Assembly (NCBI RefSeq): GCF_002891295.1
Contig: NZ_LGUI01000005.1
Span: forward strand, 1 to 64,000
DNA length: 64,000 nt
Direction of reading: 5' to 3'
DNA from: Streptomyces eurocidicus
GTDB lineage: Bacteria; Actinomycetota; Actinomycetes; Streptomycetales; Streptomycetaceae
The translations under genes were made by a program, and so were the position numbers. Every line of letters starts with the position of its first letter. Position 1 is the stretch's first letter. Under the pieces are notes generated by a model. It was given only the letters and a program-made list of their open reading frames with translations, did no database searches and was not told the DNA's origin. Of this stretch, positions 36,230-43,980 are shown piece after piece.

Positions 36230-37635
36230 TAGTGGTGGGGGCTGGGGGTGCGGGGGGCCAGGTGCAGTAGGAGGTGGCGAGGGCGGTGGACGGCGGACAG
36301 GGGCTGGGGGCGGATGTCGGTACCTGGGGCGCATTCCACCCGCCATCGCTGAGTGAGGGTGGCCAGGGTCAGGGTGGTCTGGGCGAGTGCGTAGGTGTCG
36401 CCCAGGCAGCGGCGGGCGCCCGCGCCGAAACCGGTGAACTCGCCCCGGGGCGGCACTCCGGGGCGCTCACCCGCGAAACGGTCGGGAAGGAAGTCGGCGG
36501 GGCGGGGATAGAGGGCCGGATCGTGGTGAAGGGCGGGCGGGCTGATGACGAGGGTGGTGCCCAGGGGCAGGTAGCGGCCGGCGAGGTTCAGCGGGCGGGT
36601 CGTGACGCGGGTGAACAGCCATGCCGGCGGGTACAGGCGCAGGGTCTCGCAGATCATCTGGCTGGTACGGGGCAGATGAGGCAGGTCCCGGTAAGCGGGC
36701 GGGCGGCCGGCCAGCACCTGGTCGATCTCGTCGTGAAGACCGCGCGCGACACGGGGATTACAGGTCAGGGCGTACAGGGCCCAGGTCAGAGCGGCGGCGA
36801 CAGTCTCAGCGCCACCCAGGAGCATGGTGATGACCTGGTCATGGAGCTCACCGTCACTCAGTGCGGAGCCCTCCTCCCTGGCCGCGACCAACGCCGACAG
36901 AAGATCCCCGCGGTCCTCGCGCTCGCCCTGGCAGGGGCCTTGGTGAGCGGCAGTGGTGTACTGCCGCTCACCAGCGCTGAGGTAGCCGGTGATGAGCTGG
37001 TCCACACAGCCGTGGAGACCGGCCAGAGCATGGGCGTAACGGCGGTTGGCGGGCAAGGGCAGACGCTGGAGGGCGGCGGGGACGAAGATACGGCGGAAGA
37101 GACCGGCGAGAGCGGTCTCGAAGAAACGCTGCAGCCGCGCCACCTCGTCCTCGCCGACACAGGAGGAGAAGAGCGTACGGGTCACCGTGCGCAGGGCGAG
37201 ACCGAACATCGCGGGAAAGGCGTCGACGGTCTCCCCCGGCCGCCACTCGGCCGCCAGGCGCAGAGCCTCATCCACCATGACACCGGCGTAGTCCTCGATA
37301 CGGGCACGCTGGAAAGCAGGCTGCACAAGACGCCGCTGACGACGGTGATCACCATACGGGCAACTGCCCAGCCCATTACCGACAAGATCACGCAATCGGG
37401 CGAACAACGGCCCACCCTTGTCAAAAGTACGGTCGTCAGACAGGACGCGACGCAGGAGCTGAGGATGGCAGGGGACGTGGGCACGGACGCGTCCGAGACG
37501 GATCTCGACGAGATCACCGTACTGCGGGAGGGAGCTGAGGAAGGGCAGAGGACGGTGGAGCAGGGGCCAGGCATGACCAACGAGGGGCAGGGCTCCGGGA
37601 GCGTGCGCGGCGACGTATACGGGTCTTCCAGACAT
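36229..37635 (-). CDS. Cytochrome P450 (CYP170/CYP183-like)
   Basis: 468 residues. Pro-rich start HAPGALPLVGHAWPLL, then LPLPANRRYAHALAGLH; I-helix MLLGGAETVAAALTW with the acid-Thr pair; ExxR as ETLR; haem loop FGAGARRCLGDTYA, Cys about 410. The text recalls terpene-oxidising Streptomyces P450s such as CYP170 and CYP183, but no terpene cyclase is nearby, so the substrate is open. The stop codon TAG is made by the TA target site plus the first G of the IS5 relic, so the last few residues may not be original. No redox partner gene is adjacent. Confidence 0.9.
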   Translation of the reverse strand: MSGRPVYVAAHAPGALPLVGHAWPLLHRPLPFLSSLPQYGDLVEIRLGRVRAHVPCHPQLLRRVLSDDRTFDKGGPLFARLRDLVGNGLGSCPYGDHRRQRRLVQPAFQRARIEDYAGVMVDEALRLAAEWRPGETVDAFPAMFGLALRTVTRTLFSSCVGEDEVARLQRFFETALAGLFRRIFVPAALQRLPLPANRRYAHALAGLHGCVDQLITGYLSAGERQYTTAAHQGPCQGEREDRGDLLSALVAAREEGSALSDGELHDQVITMLLGGAETVAAALTWALYALTCNPRVARGLHDEIDQVLAGRPPAYRDLPHLPRTSQMICETLRLYPPAWLFTRVTTRPLNLAGRYLPLGTTLVISPPALHHDPALYPRPADFLPDRFAGERPGVPPRGEFTGFGAGARRCLGDTYALAQTTLTLATLTQRWRVECAPGTDIRPQPLSAVHRPRHLLLHLAPRTPSPHH

Positions 37636-38110
37636 AGACGGTCCCTCAAGCCAAGGGGGGTGAACTACCGGCAGTGGGACGAACGAACACGCAGGAACAC
37701 GCAGAGCGGCACGAAACAGACGAGAACACAGAGAACGGGTGGGAACGCAGAGAGCGCGCGGCTAGGTTTTCCGCTATTCCGGACGACCAAACTCAGGATC
37801 CTCCCGATTTCTCCCACTCGTTACCTCCACCCGGCCACGGAACACACTCCGCTCACCCACAGCAACTCCCCTACTGTGGACGGGCTTTCGCAGGCGCACG
37901 CCGAACACTCCACGCGCCCCCCGGAAGGGGCAGCAAGCCAAAAGGCCAGAGACCAGGGCAGGAGCAGGGACAGAGACCAAGGCGGAGGCCAGGGGCACGA
38001 AGGGCGACGGCAGGGGAGAGTGCCCGGCTCCCGCCAGGGGGAGAAGTCAGCGTCCTGCTGGTAGCCGGTGCGGCGAACCCTCGATCCTCGGAAGGCAGGG
38101 AGCAGCGCGT
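37636..38110. other. Intergenic, unusual base composition
   Basis: The 160 bp upstream of the P450 are A-rich on the plus strand (for example ACGAACGAACACGC) and poorer in GC than the neighbourhood. They may hold the P450 promoter. No supported gene. Confidence 0.3.
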
Positions 38111-38323
38111 AGACGACGCGCTTAGCGCTCCGGCGTTGTCCACCGTCGCGGCGTAGCCCTCGATCGTGTTCGACCCGGCGATCGCCCGCGCGTCATTCCG
38201 CCGCAGCTGACCGGACCAGCGCGGCCGCACCCGCAGCTGGTGCCGAAGACGTACCCGTATCTCCTCGATCTCCGTGAGGGTCCGGTGGTCATCGGCCTCC
38301 AGCGCCGGCGTCTTGTACAGCAT
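38111..38323 (-). pseudogene. N-terminal fragment of a Fic-family protein
   Basis: ATG 38323 on the minus strand reads MLYKTPALEADDHRTLTEIE, then RLRHQLRVRPRWSGQLRRND and ARAIAGSNTIEGYAATVDNA. The last is the Fic N-terminal helix with the inhibitory-like (S/T)xxxE/GSNxIEGN motif. After about 70 residues the sequence becomes unrelated Pro/Ser-rich text. The HPFxxGNGR catalytic part is absent. Confidence 0.6.
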
Positions 38324-38412
38324 GGCCCGATGACGTCATGACTGGAACGCCATGCCAAAACGCCGGGGTCGGCTACGGGCCCTTGTGTCAGCGCCCCTAT
38401 GTGGGGCAGAGG

Positions 38413-38595
38413 TCAGGGTTCGTCGTTCGTGGCGCGTTCGCCTTCGGCCTGGGAGGGCGTGGTGCGGGTGGTGTCGGGGTGGTGGTGTTCCCTGGCCTGG
38501 GACTCGTCCTCGTCTTCCGGCAGGCGTTCGCCTTCGGCCTGTGACGGAGTGGTGTACTCGCTGATGACGCCTCCTCGCGGTCGGTGCGTGTGCAC
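38413..38595 (-). CDS. Short acidic protein with an internal repeat (tentative)
   Basis: 60 residues from ATG 38595. A nine-residue unit, TPSQAEGER, occurs twice about 30 residues apart and is separated by an acidic and His-rich stretch (LPEDEDESQAREHHHPD). A GAGGAGG lies inside the ORF just before VISEYTTPSQ, so a later start is possible but lacks a standard codon. The repeat at DNA level (CAGGCCGAAGGCGAACGC) is exact. It is either a small intrinsically disordered protein or a repeat without coding role. Confidence 0.4.
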   Translation of the reverse strand: MHTHRPRGGVISEYTTPSQAEGERLPEDEDESQAREHHHPDTTRTTPSQAEGERATNDEP

Positions 38596-38869
38596 GCGTT
38601 TCGGAGCGTAGCGCCTCCGGGCGGGGACACCGGGGAGCGTGAGGGTGGTGTGGTCCGTTCAGGGGCATACGGGGTGGGTGCCGGGCACGCCGGTGGGGAT
38701 GGCGGGCGTGTCCGTCCGGCCGGGCCGGTCTGCCGCACCGGGCGGGCAGGGCCCCGCGGGGGTGCGAGGCGGCGTGCGGCGGGCCGGGGCCGGGACGCCC
38801 GTACGCCCCCGCGTGGGGTGCGTGACGGGTTCCCAGGCCCGGCCGGGCGGGTGACCTGCCCTGCCGCTG

Positions 38870-39148
38870 TCAGCGGTAGGTGTACAGCCACCACTTGTGG
38901 TGTTCGTCCTTGCAGGAGAAGTAGTGCCAGCGGCCGTGGTCCTGGCCGTACTTCCCCGCCTTGTAGCAGGACTTGTAGGAGGAGTACGGGCCGTACTTGC
39001 CGGATGGGCGCTCCTGGAGCACCGTGGCGCTCGTGCTCGCGATGCCCTGCTGCGGGGCGGCGACGGCCGCTCCCGCCGCGCCGCCAAGCAGCATGCCTGC
39101 CGCGGCCAGGGCGATCGCGGGTCCGGTCCGCAGGGTTCGTGCGTTCAT
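38870..39148 (-). CDS. Small secreted Lys/Tyr-rich protein
   Basis: 92 residues from ATG 39148 after GAGAGGAACACCCCTC. Sec signal: TGPAIALAAAGMLLGGAAGA, cleaving near AVAAP. The mature part of about 60 residues is basic and aromatic (SGKYGPYSSYKSCYKAGKYG; HYFSCKDEHHKWWLYTYR) with two Cys likely to form one disulphide. Such tiny proteins occur widely in Streptomyces with no known role. Confidence 0.75.
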   Translation of the reverse strand: MNARTLRTGPAIALAAAGMLLGGAAGAAVAAPQQGIASTSATVLQERPSGKYGPYSSYKSCYKAGKYGQDHGRWHYFSCKDEHHKWWLYTYR

Positions 39149-39598
39149 GAGGGGTGTTCCTCTCGTGTGCCGGGCTCCCGGCCCCGCCGGTGTGCGGGGC
39201 GCCGGTAGTGGAGCGCCGGATCCCTACCGTAGGAGGGCCCGTGTCCCGGGCGCATGGGAGCGCGGCCCCATCGAGGTCCTGCTGGTGACGCGGACGGAGT
39301 AGGGCGTGTCGGGGCGGGGCGGGGCGGGTGTAGAGTCCGTGGCTTCGTGCGCACCGAGACCTGCGGAAACGTTGGGATCCGGGCTTGACGCGCACTGAAC
39401 GCGTCTGCTGGGAATGCGCATTCTGCTTCATGTCGCCCTGTGCGGTGGTCGCGGTGTGTTGTCGTCGCAGAGGGCAAGGAGTCAGGACACGCACGGCGCC
39501 TCGGTGGTCGAGTCCGGCCTGGCCTGCGACGTTCGGCCGACGACGCCGCGCGTGGCGAACTCGGCGTCATGGGTCCCGGACGAATGGGTGCGATCTGC
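39149..39598. other. Intergenic, no gene supported
   Basis: Upstream region of the small secreted protein and downstream end of the SARP-like gene. Several open frames exist on both strands, but none has a ribosome site plus good codon use. Confidence 0.3.
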
Positions 39599-41575
39599 TC
39601 ACCGAGGATGCTGGAGGGCGGTAGCGAGGTCGTCGAGGTGCTTCGCGACCGGGCCCAGGGTGAGCAGGCCGCTGCCTGCCCCGGCCAGCTCCGCCGTTGC
39701 GGGGGCGAGCTCCGTGAAGGCGCGCTCCATCGTCTTCCGGTCGCCGACGGCGATCGCGGCTCGTGCGGCAAGGCACCATAGGGCTTCGAACATCAGGTCG
39801 CGGGGCGGTTCCGGGAGCCGGCGCAGGGCTGCCGTGACCTCACCGCCGCGGTCTTGGGCCAGCAGCACCAGGGGGCGGGTCCAAGGCTCATAGGGTCCCC
39901 AGTCGGTGCGTTCGTCGGCCTGGGCGGGCTGTGCGTGCCGCAGGCGCAGGGACAGCAGGGCGAGCGGCAACAGCCCGCGTTCCAGTCCGGGCATGCCGGC
40001 TCCGTTCAGTTGCTCTGCGGCGTCCTGGTAGGCCGCCTCCGCCTCTGCAACCGATGTCCCGCCGCTCTCGGCGAGCCGCAGCGCCCGATACCAATGGGTG
40101 AACACGCCGACCAGCGGCAACTCGTGACGCTCGGCCAGGCGGTCTGCGCAGGCCGCGTGTCCGTCGGCTGTGGCGAAGTCCGCGAGCGCGCTTCGGGCCT
40201 GGAGTCGGATGAGGTGTCCGAGCACTTCGTAGGCGGCCATGCCGTGTCGGGCGGACAGGTCGACGAGCTCGGCGCCGATCTCGTCCCGGCGCGGGGCCAG
40301 ACCCGCGCGGTGGAAGGTCTGCATGAACACGCCGTTAAGGGCGAACGCCAGTAGCGCGGGGTCGTCCAGGCGGCGGGCGATCTGCTCTGCCTGCCGGGCG
40401 GCATGGGGCCCGAGTGCTGAGCGGGTGCCGCGTGACTCCAGGGCGATCGTGGCCAGGAGGCGGGCTCGCGCCGTCGGGTGCGCACCCGGCCGGAGGGCGC
40501 CCAGGGTGCGCTCGGCCGCCGCCACGACACACGCGGCCTGCTGCGGGTCGTCGGCCCGGGTCCAGATCGCCGGGACGTCGTAGGCGCCGATCACGCGGGC
40601 GGTGAGTTCCGCGTCGCCCAGCTCCTCCGCCGCCGTGATGGCCGCCAAGCGGTGCTGACGGGCGGCCTGAAGGCCCCCGCCCCCGGTCACCGCGAGATCG
40701 CGCAGCAGGCCCACCGTCGACTCCAGTCGCGCCCGGGCGCCGGATGCCACGGTGCGGTCGTAGGCGGCGGCCGCCTGCGCCCACACCCGCCCCGCCGAAC
40801 CCATTGACCCGGACGCGGCCTCGAGGTGGCCGGCCTGGTCGAGGATGTCCGCCTCCAGGCGGCGCAGACCCGGGCCCGGATCCACCCCCAGTTGCTCGAT
40901 GAGGAGCGTGCGCGCCCGGCGCAGCACCGCGAGCTCGTCGCCCTGGCGGCCGGTGCGGTACAGCGCGAGGGCCAGCAGTCGCCAGGCGTCCTCACGCCAG
41001 GGGTGCTCCGCCACGTGCGCGTCCAGGTCCGGCACTGCCTCGGCGGCAAGTCCCAGGGCCAGCCGGGCCTCGGCCCCGCGCTCGACGGCGTGCAGCCGCA
41101 GTTCGCCCAGGCGGGAGCGCTCCCCACGGGCCCAGATCTCCTCGGTGAAGTCGGCGTAGGCAGGCCCGCGCCACCATCCCAGCGCCTCCTCCAGCCGTGC
41201 GAGCGCAGGCTGGGGTGGCAGCGTCGCGGCGGCGGCCACCGCCTGCTCGAAACGCCAGGCGTCCACCGCGTCCGGCTCCGCGTGCAGCGCGTACCCCGGG
41301 CCCTCGGTGACCAGCAGCCTGGCCGGAGCACGGGGTGGGCGCTGCGGTTCCAGAGCGCGGCGCAGCGCAGCCACGAAGGTACGCACCGCGCCCACCGCAT
41401 CAGCGGGCGGGTCCTCCCACAGGTCCTCGACCAGGCGCGTGACCGGGACGACGCGGCGGCGGGAGACGATCAGCCGGGCCAGCACGGCGCGGTGCCGCGG
41501 CCCTTTCAAGGCGATCGCGCCTCCGGCACCGTCCCAGGCCACCACCGGCCCCAGCACCCCGAACGCGACCTGCAT
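39599..41575 (-). CDS. SARP/AfsR-type regulator with BTAD domain
   Basis: 658 residues from ATG 41575 (MQVAFGVLGPVVAWDG); a Met 8 codons earlier is possible. Residues 1-95 form the OmpR-like winged helix (LKGPRHRAVLARLIVSRRRV, then LVEDLWEDPPADAVGAVRTF). The BTAD all-helical domain (WRGPAYADFTEEIWARGERS; YRTGRQGDELAVLRRARTLL, then IEQLGVDPGPGLRRLEADIL) ends near 250. The rest, about 400 residues, is TPR-like without an ATPase. Such proteins activate nearby genes. The gene is divergent from the alpha/beta hydrolase at 41693, with 117 bp between, which suggests that the hydrolase is its target. Confidence 0.88.
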   Translation of the reverse strand: MQVAFGVLGPVVAWDGAGGAIALKGPRHRAVLARLIVSRRRVVPVTRLVEDLWEDPPADAVGAVRTFVAALRRALEPQRPPRAPARLLVTEGPGYALHAEPDAVDAWRFEQAVAAAATLPPQPALARLEEALGWWRGPAYADFTEEIWARGERSRLGELRLHAVERGAEARLALGLAAEAVPDLDAHVAEHPWREDAWRLLALALYRTGRQGDELAVLRRARTLLIEQLGVDPGPGLRRLEADILDQAGHLEAASGSMGSAGRVWAQAAAAYDRTVASGARARLESTVGLLRDLAVTGGGGLQAARQHRLAAITAAEELGDAELTARVIGAYDVPAIWTRADDPQQAACVVAAAERTLGALRPGAHPTARARLLATIALESRGTRSALGPHAARQAEQIARRLDDPALLAFALNGVFMQTFHRAGLAPRRDEIGAELVDLSARHGMAAYEVLGHLIRLQARSALADFATADGHAACADRLAERHELPLVGVFTHWYRALRLAESGGTSVAEAEAAYQDAAEQLNGAGMPGLERGLLPLALLSLRLRHAQPAQADERTDWGPYEPWTRPLVLLAQDRGGEVTAALRRLPEPPRDLMFEALWCLAARAAIAVGDRKTMERAFTELAPATAELAGAGSGLLTLGPVAKHLDDLATALQHPR

Positions 41576-41692
41576 CTTCGACCACTCCTTTCCGGGCATC
41601 GCCCCTGGTTACCGTAACGCGCTCACTCGATGCTCATCCGCGCCCGGCAGGCTGTGAGGCACCTGGTCACCTATAGGAGGAAGGGCGAAACC

Positions 41693-42571
41693 ATGACGCC
41701 TGCCACCGCCGGCTTCACCTACCAACGCGTCCCCGTCGCGGACGGTGTATCCCTCAATGCGGCCGTCTCCGGCTCGGGCAGTCCGATCGTGCTGCTGCAC
41801 GGCTTCCCGCAGACCCACCTGATGTGGCGGCATGTCGCCGCCGACCTCGCGGCCGACCACACCGTGATCTGCCCCGACCTGCGCGGCTACGGCGCGAGCG
41901 ACAAACCCGTCGAGACCGATGGCAACGTCTACGCCAAGCGCACCATGGCCGCGGACATCGTCGCCCTGGCCCGCGCGCTGGGGCATGAGCGCTTCGCGCT
42001 GGCCGGACACGACCGCGGCGCCCTGGTCGCCTTCCGCGCCGGGCTCGACCACCCCGAGACGATCACTCACCTGGCCTGCCTCGATGTGCTCCCGACGGTA
42101 GACATGTGGGAGGTGATGCGCGGTGTCACTGCCGCCGTCGGCTTCCACCTCTACCTGATGGCCCAGCCCCCGGGCCTGCCCGAGCAGATGATCTCCGCCG
42201 GCCCGGACGCCTTCTTCGGCCACTTCCTCGACATCTGGACCAACGACCCGCAGGCGATTCCCGCCGACGTCCGCGCCGCCTACCTGGACGCCTGCCGAGA
42301 CGCGGTGCCCTCGATCGTGGCCGACTACCGCGCCTCTGCCGGCACCGACGTCGCCCACGACCAGGCCGACCAGGACGCCGGCAACCGTCTACGGATGCCG
42401 GTCACCGTGCTCCAACAGGACTGGGGCGCCGCCCTCGGCTTCGACGCGGCAGCACTGTGGAGCGCCTGGGCACCGGATCTGCGGCACACTACCGTCGCCT
42501 GCGGCCACTTCATGGCTGAAGAAGCCCCCGCCGACATCGCCAAGGCACTTCGAGACCTCCTCTCCCGCTGA
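41693..42571 (+). CDS. Alpha/beta hydrolase, haloacetate dehalogenase/epoxide hydrolase type
   Basis: 292 residues from ATG 41693 with GGAGGAAGGG upstream. The oxyanion loop is LLHGFPQTHLMW. The nucleophile elbow GHDRGA carries Asp rather than Ser, the mark of dehalogenase and epoxide hydrolase relatives. YGASDKP follows the usual DLRGYG block, and the catalytic His is in CGHFMAEEAP near the C-terminus. The closest layout is DehH1/fluoroacetate dehalogenase-like. The physiological substrate is unknown. A perfect terminator hairpin follows 24 nt after the stop. Confidence 0.88.
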   Translation: MTPATAGFTYQRVPVADGVSLNAAVSGSGSPIVLLHGFPQTHLMWRHVAADLAADHTVICPDLRGYGASDKPVETDGNVYAKRTMAADIVALARALGHERFALAGHDRGALVAFRAGLDHPETITHLACLDVLPTVDMWEVMRGVTAAVGFHLYLMAQPPGLPEQMISAGPDAFFGHFLDIWTNDPQAIPADVRAAYLDACRDAVPSIVADYRASAGTDVAHDQADQDAGNRLRMPVTVLQQDWGAALGFDAAALWSAWAPDLRHTTVACGHFMAEEAPADIAKALRDLLSR

Positions 42572-42595
42572 AGCCCGAGGCCGGGAGCGGCGCCA

Positions 42596-42641
42596 GGCGG
42601 GGCAGCGTTGGCGCCAGGTCCGGCGCCAACGCTGCCCCGCC
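42596..42641 (+). terminator. Perfect 20-bp hairpin terminator
   Basis: GGCGGGGCAGCGTTGGCGCC (42596-42615) and its exact reverse complement (42622-42641) flank a 6-nt loop, AGGTCC. Confidence 0.85.
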
Positions 42642-43009
42642 TGCCCGGGAAAGGGTCCGCTACGCCACCAGATCGAGATTGACACCGACGGCTACGGACC
42701 GTGACTATTGCGCACCGAACCCCGGATTTGCGCATTCAGTGCGCATCCTCGGCCGACATTGGGCATCGACTCTCGGAACCTACACGGGGCGGGGGGATCG
42801 TCTCGGGGTGCTCGTTGTGCGCCAAGAGCAAAGTTGCTATGGATGTCATATTTAGCGTGTGGGCGCCGCACCGGCAGGGCTCCGGGAGTCCAAGAGGCGC
42901 GAGACCCGGCGGCTGGTCTCCGACCACGCCGCCCGCCTGCACCACCTGCACCACCTGCACGAGGAAGCCCTCCCCGCGCCTTCGGCCTGCTCGATCCCTC
43001 CCTGGGCGA
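42642..43009. other. Intergenic with faint coding relics
   Basis: Near 42655-42705 one frame ends RHQIEIDTDGYGP with TGA, and around 42890-42990 another reads RETRRLVSDHAARLHHLHHL. Both look like protein pieces but are not recognised and lack starts. An inverted TGCGCA motif recurs near 42712-42743. Confidence 0.3.
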
Positions 43010-43471
43010 CTACGCGCTCGCGTGGGGCGCGGCGACGGCCGGGGCGGGCACGCGGTCCGTGGCCGCTCCCGCCTCGGCGAGGAGGGCGGCCGTGGCGGGA
43101 TGCGGGCCGGTGAGCGCCCATTCCAGGGGCGAGCGGCCCGTGCCGTGGTCCTCCCGCAGGCCGGGATCGGCACCGTACGCCAGCAGTTCCCGCACCGCCT
43201 CGGTGTGCCCCCAGCAGGCGGCCCCGCACAGCGGCGTGCCCTGCGAACCGTGCCCGCTCTCGGTGTCGGGGCGGGCCCCGGCCGCCAGGAGCAGCCGGAC
43301 GACGCCGGCCTCCCCGTTCACCGACGCCTCGTACAGTGGGGTGGTGCCCTCGCTGTCCGCCCGCTCGGGGTCGGCGCCGGCCCGCAGCAGCGCCTTCACA
43401 CGGGCGGTGTCACCCAGCAGGGCCGCCACGGTGAGCTGTCGGGAGAGCTTCTTGCGCCGCCTGTTGTTCAT
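43010..43471 (-). CDS. Ankyrin-repeat protein
   Basis: 153 residues from ATG 43471 (MNNRRRKKLSRQLT); an upstream Met would add a Pro-rich tail. Four ankyrin units follow: VAALLGDTARVKALLRAGAD, TPLYEASVNGEAGVVRLLLA, TPLCGAACWGHTEAVRELLA and SPLEWALTGPHPATAALLAE. The TPLxxA and VxxLLxxGA signatures are clear. No signal peptide or enzyme domain; likely a cytoplasmic protein-binding scaffold. Its partner is unknown. Confidence 0.88.
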   Translation of the reverse strand: MNNRRRKKLSRQLTVAALLGDTARVKALLRAGADPERADSEGTTPLYEASVNGEAGVVRLLLAAGARPDTESGHGSQGTPLCGAACWGHTEAVRELLAYGADPGLREDHGTGRSPLEWALTGPHPATAALLAEAGAATDRVPAPAVAAPHASA

Positions 43472-43868
43472 GAGCGCCGAGGCTAGCGGCCGGGGTGAGG
43501 GCGGGCCGGCGGGATTGCCCGGGGCCAACCGACAAAATTCGCTGACGTGCGGCTGTTCATGGGTTCCCCGGGAGATGTTCCCGCTCAGGTGGAGATCGTT
43601 TCCCAGGGTGCTCGCGAGCGGTGCGGTACCACGTCCGTCCGGCGCGGGCAGGGCGGCGCGGCTCCGGCTGGTCGGGCCGTCCGGGAGCCGGCGGGGGCGC
43701 GCGACGGGTCTGAAGACCGTGTGTGACGGCCGCGAGTACGCCGTGTGCGATCGGCGCTCCCGCGAGGCGCGCGACGTGCGTTCGGCAGTTCGCGCCGCGC
43801 GGGCAGGTGGGGCACTTTGCCCCTCCTGCCAAGATTCTTAACGGCAGTCCTCGTTCACCGCAGGGGAA

Positions 43869-43895
43869 GGCCCGGACACCGGAGGCGTCCGGGCC
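43869..43895 (-). terminator. Terminator after the P450-peptide operon
   Basis: GGCCCGGAC (43869-43877) pairs perfectly with GTCCGGGCC (43887-43895), 9-nt loop, 16 nt past the stop of the 20-residue peptide gene. It closes the transcript of the P450 and peptide. Confidence 0.7.
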
Positions 43896-43911
43896 TGTGG
43901 TGCCCTGCTCA

Positions 43912-43974
43912 TCAGTACCAGTACCACCGTCGGGCTGGCTTGTTGGTGAAGATGCGTCGCATCGTCGCGGCCAT
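43912..43974 (-). CDS. Precursor peptide of a P450-modified RiPP (atropopeptide-like)
   Basis: A 20-codon ORF on the minus strand, ATG 43974 to TGA 43912. A perfect Shine-Dalgarno AAGGAGG sits 9 nt upstream; it is formed by the last codons of the P450 (AGA AGG AGG TGA). The peptide has a basic leader, MAATMRRIFTNKPARR, and the aromatic tail WYWY at its C-terminus. Short precursors with a RxIFxxKP-type leader and a Trp/Tyr core next to one P450 define the atropopeptides (tryptorubin core AWYIWY). Here the two Trp-Tyr pairs are adjacent with no spacer residue. No protease or transporter gene is adjacent. The function is inferred from context and core composition. Confidence 0.75.
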   Translation of the reverse strand: MAATMRRIFTNKPARRWYWY

Positions 43975-43980
43975 GGCTCA

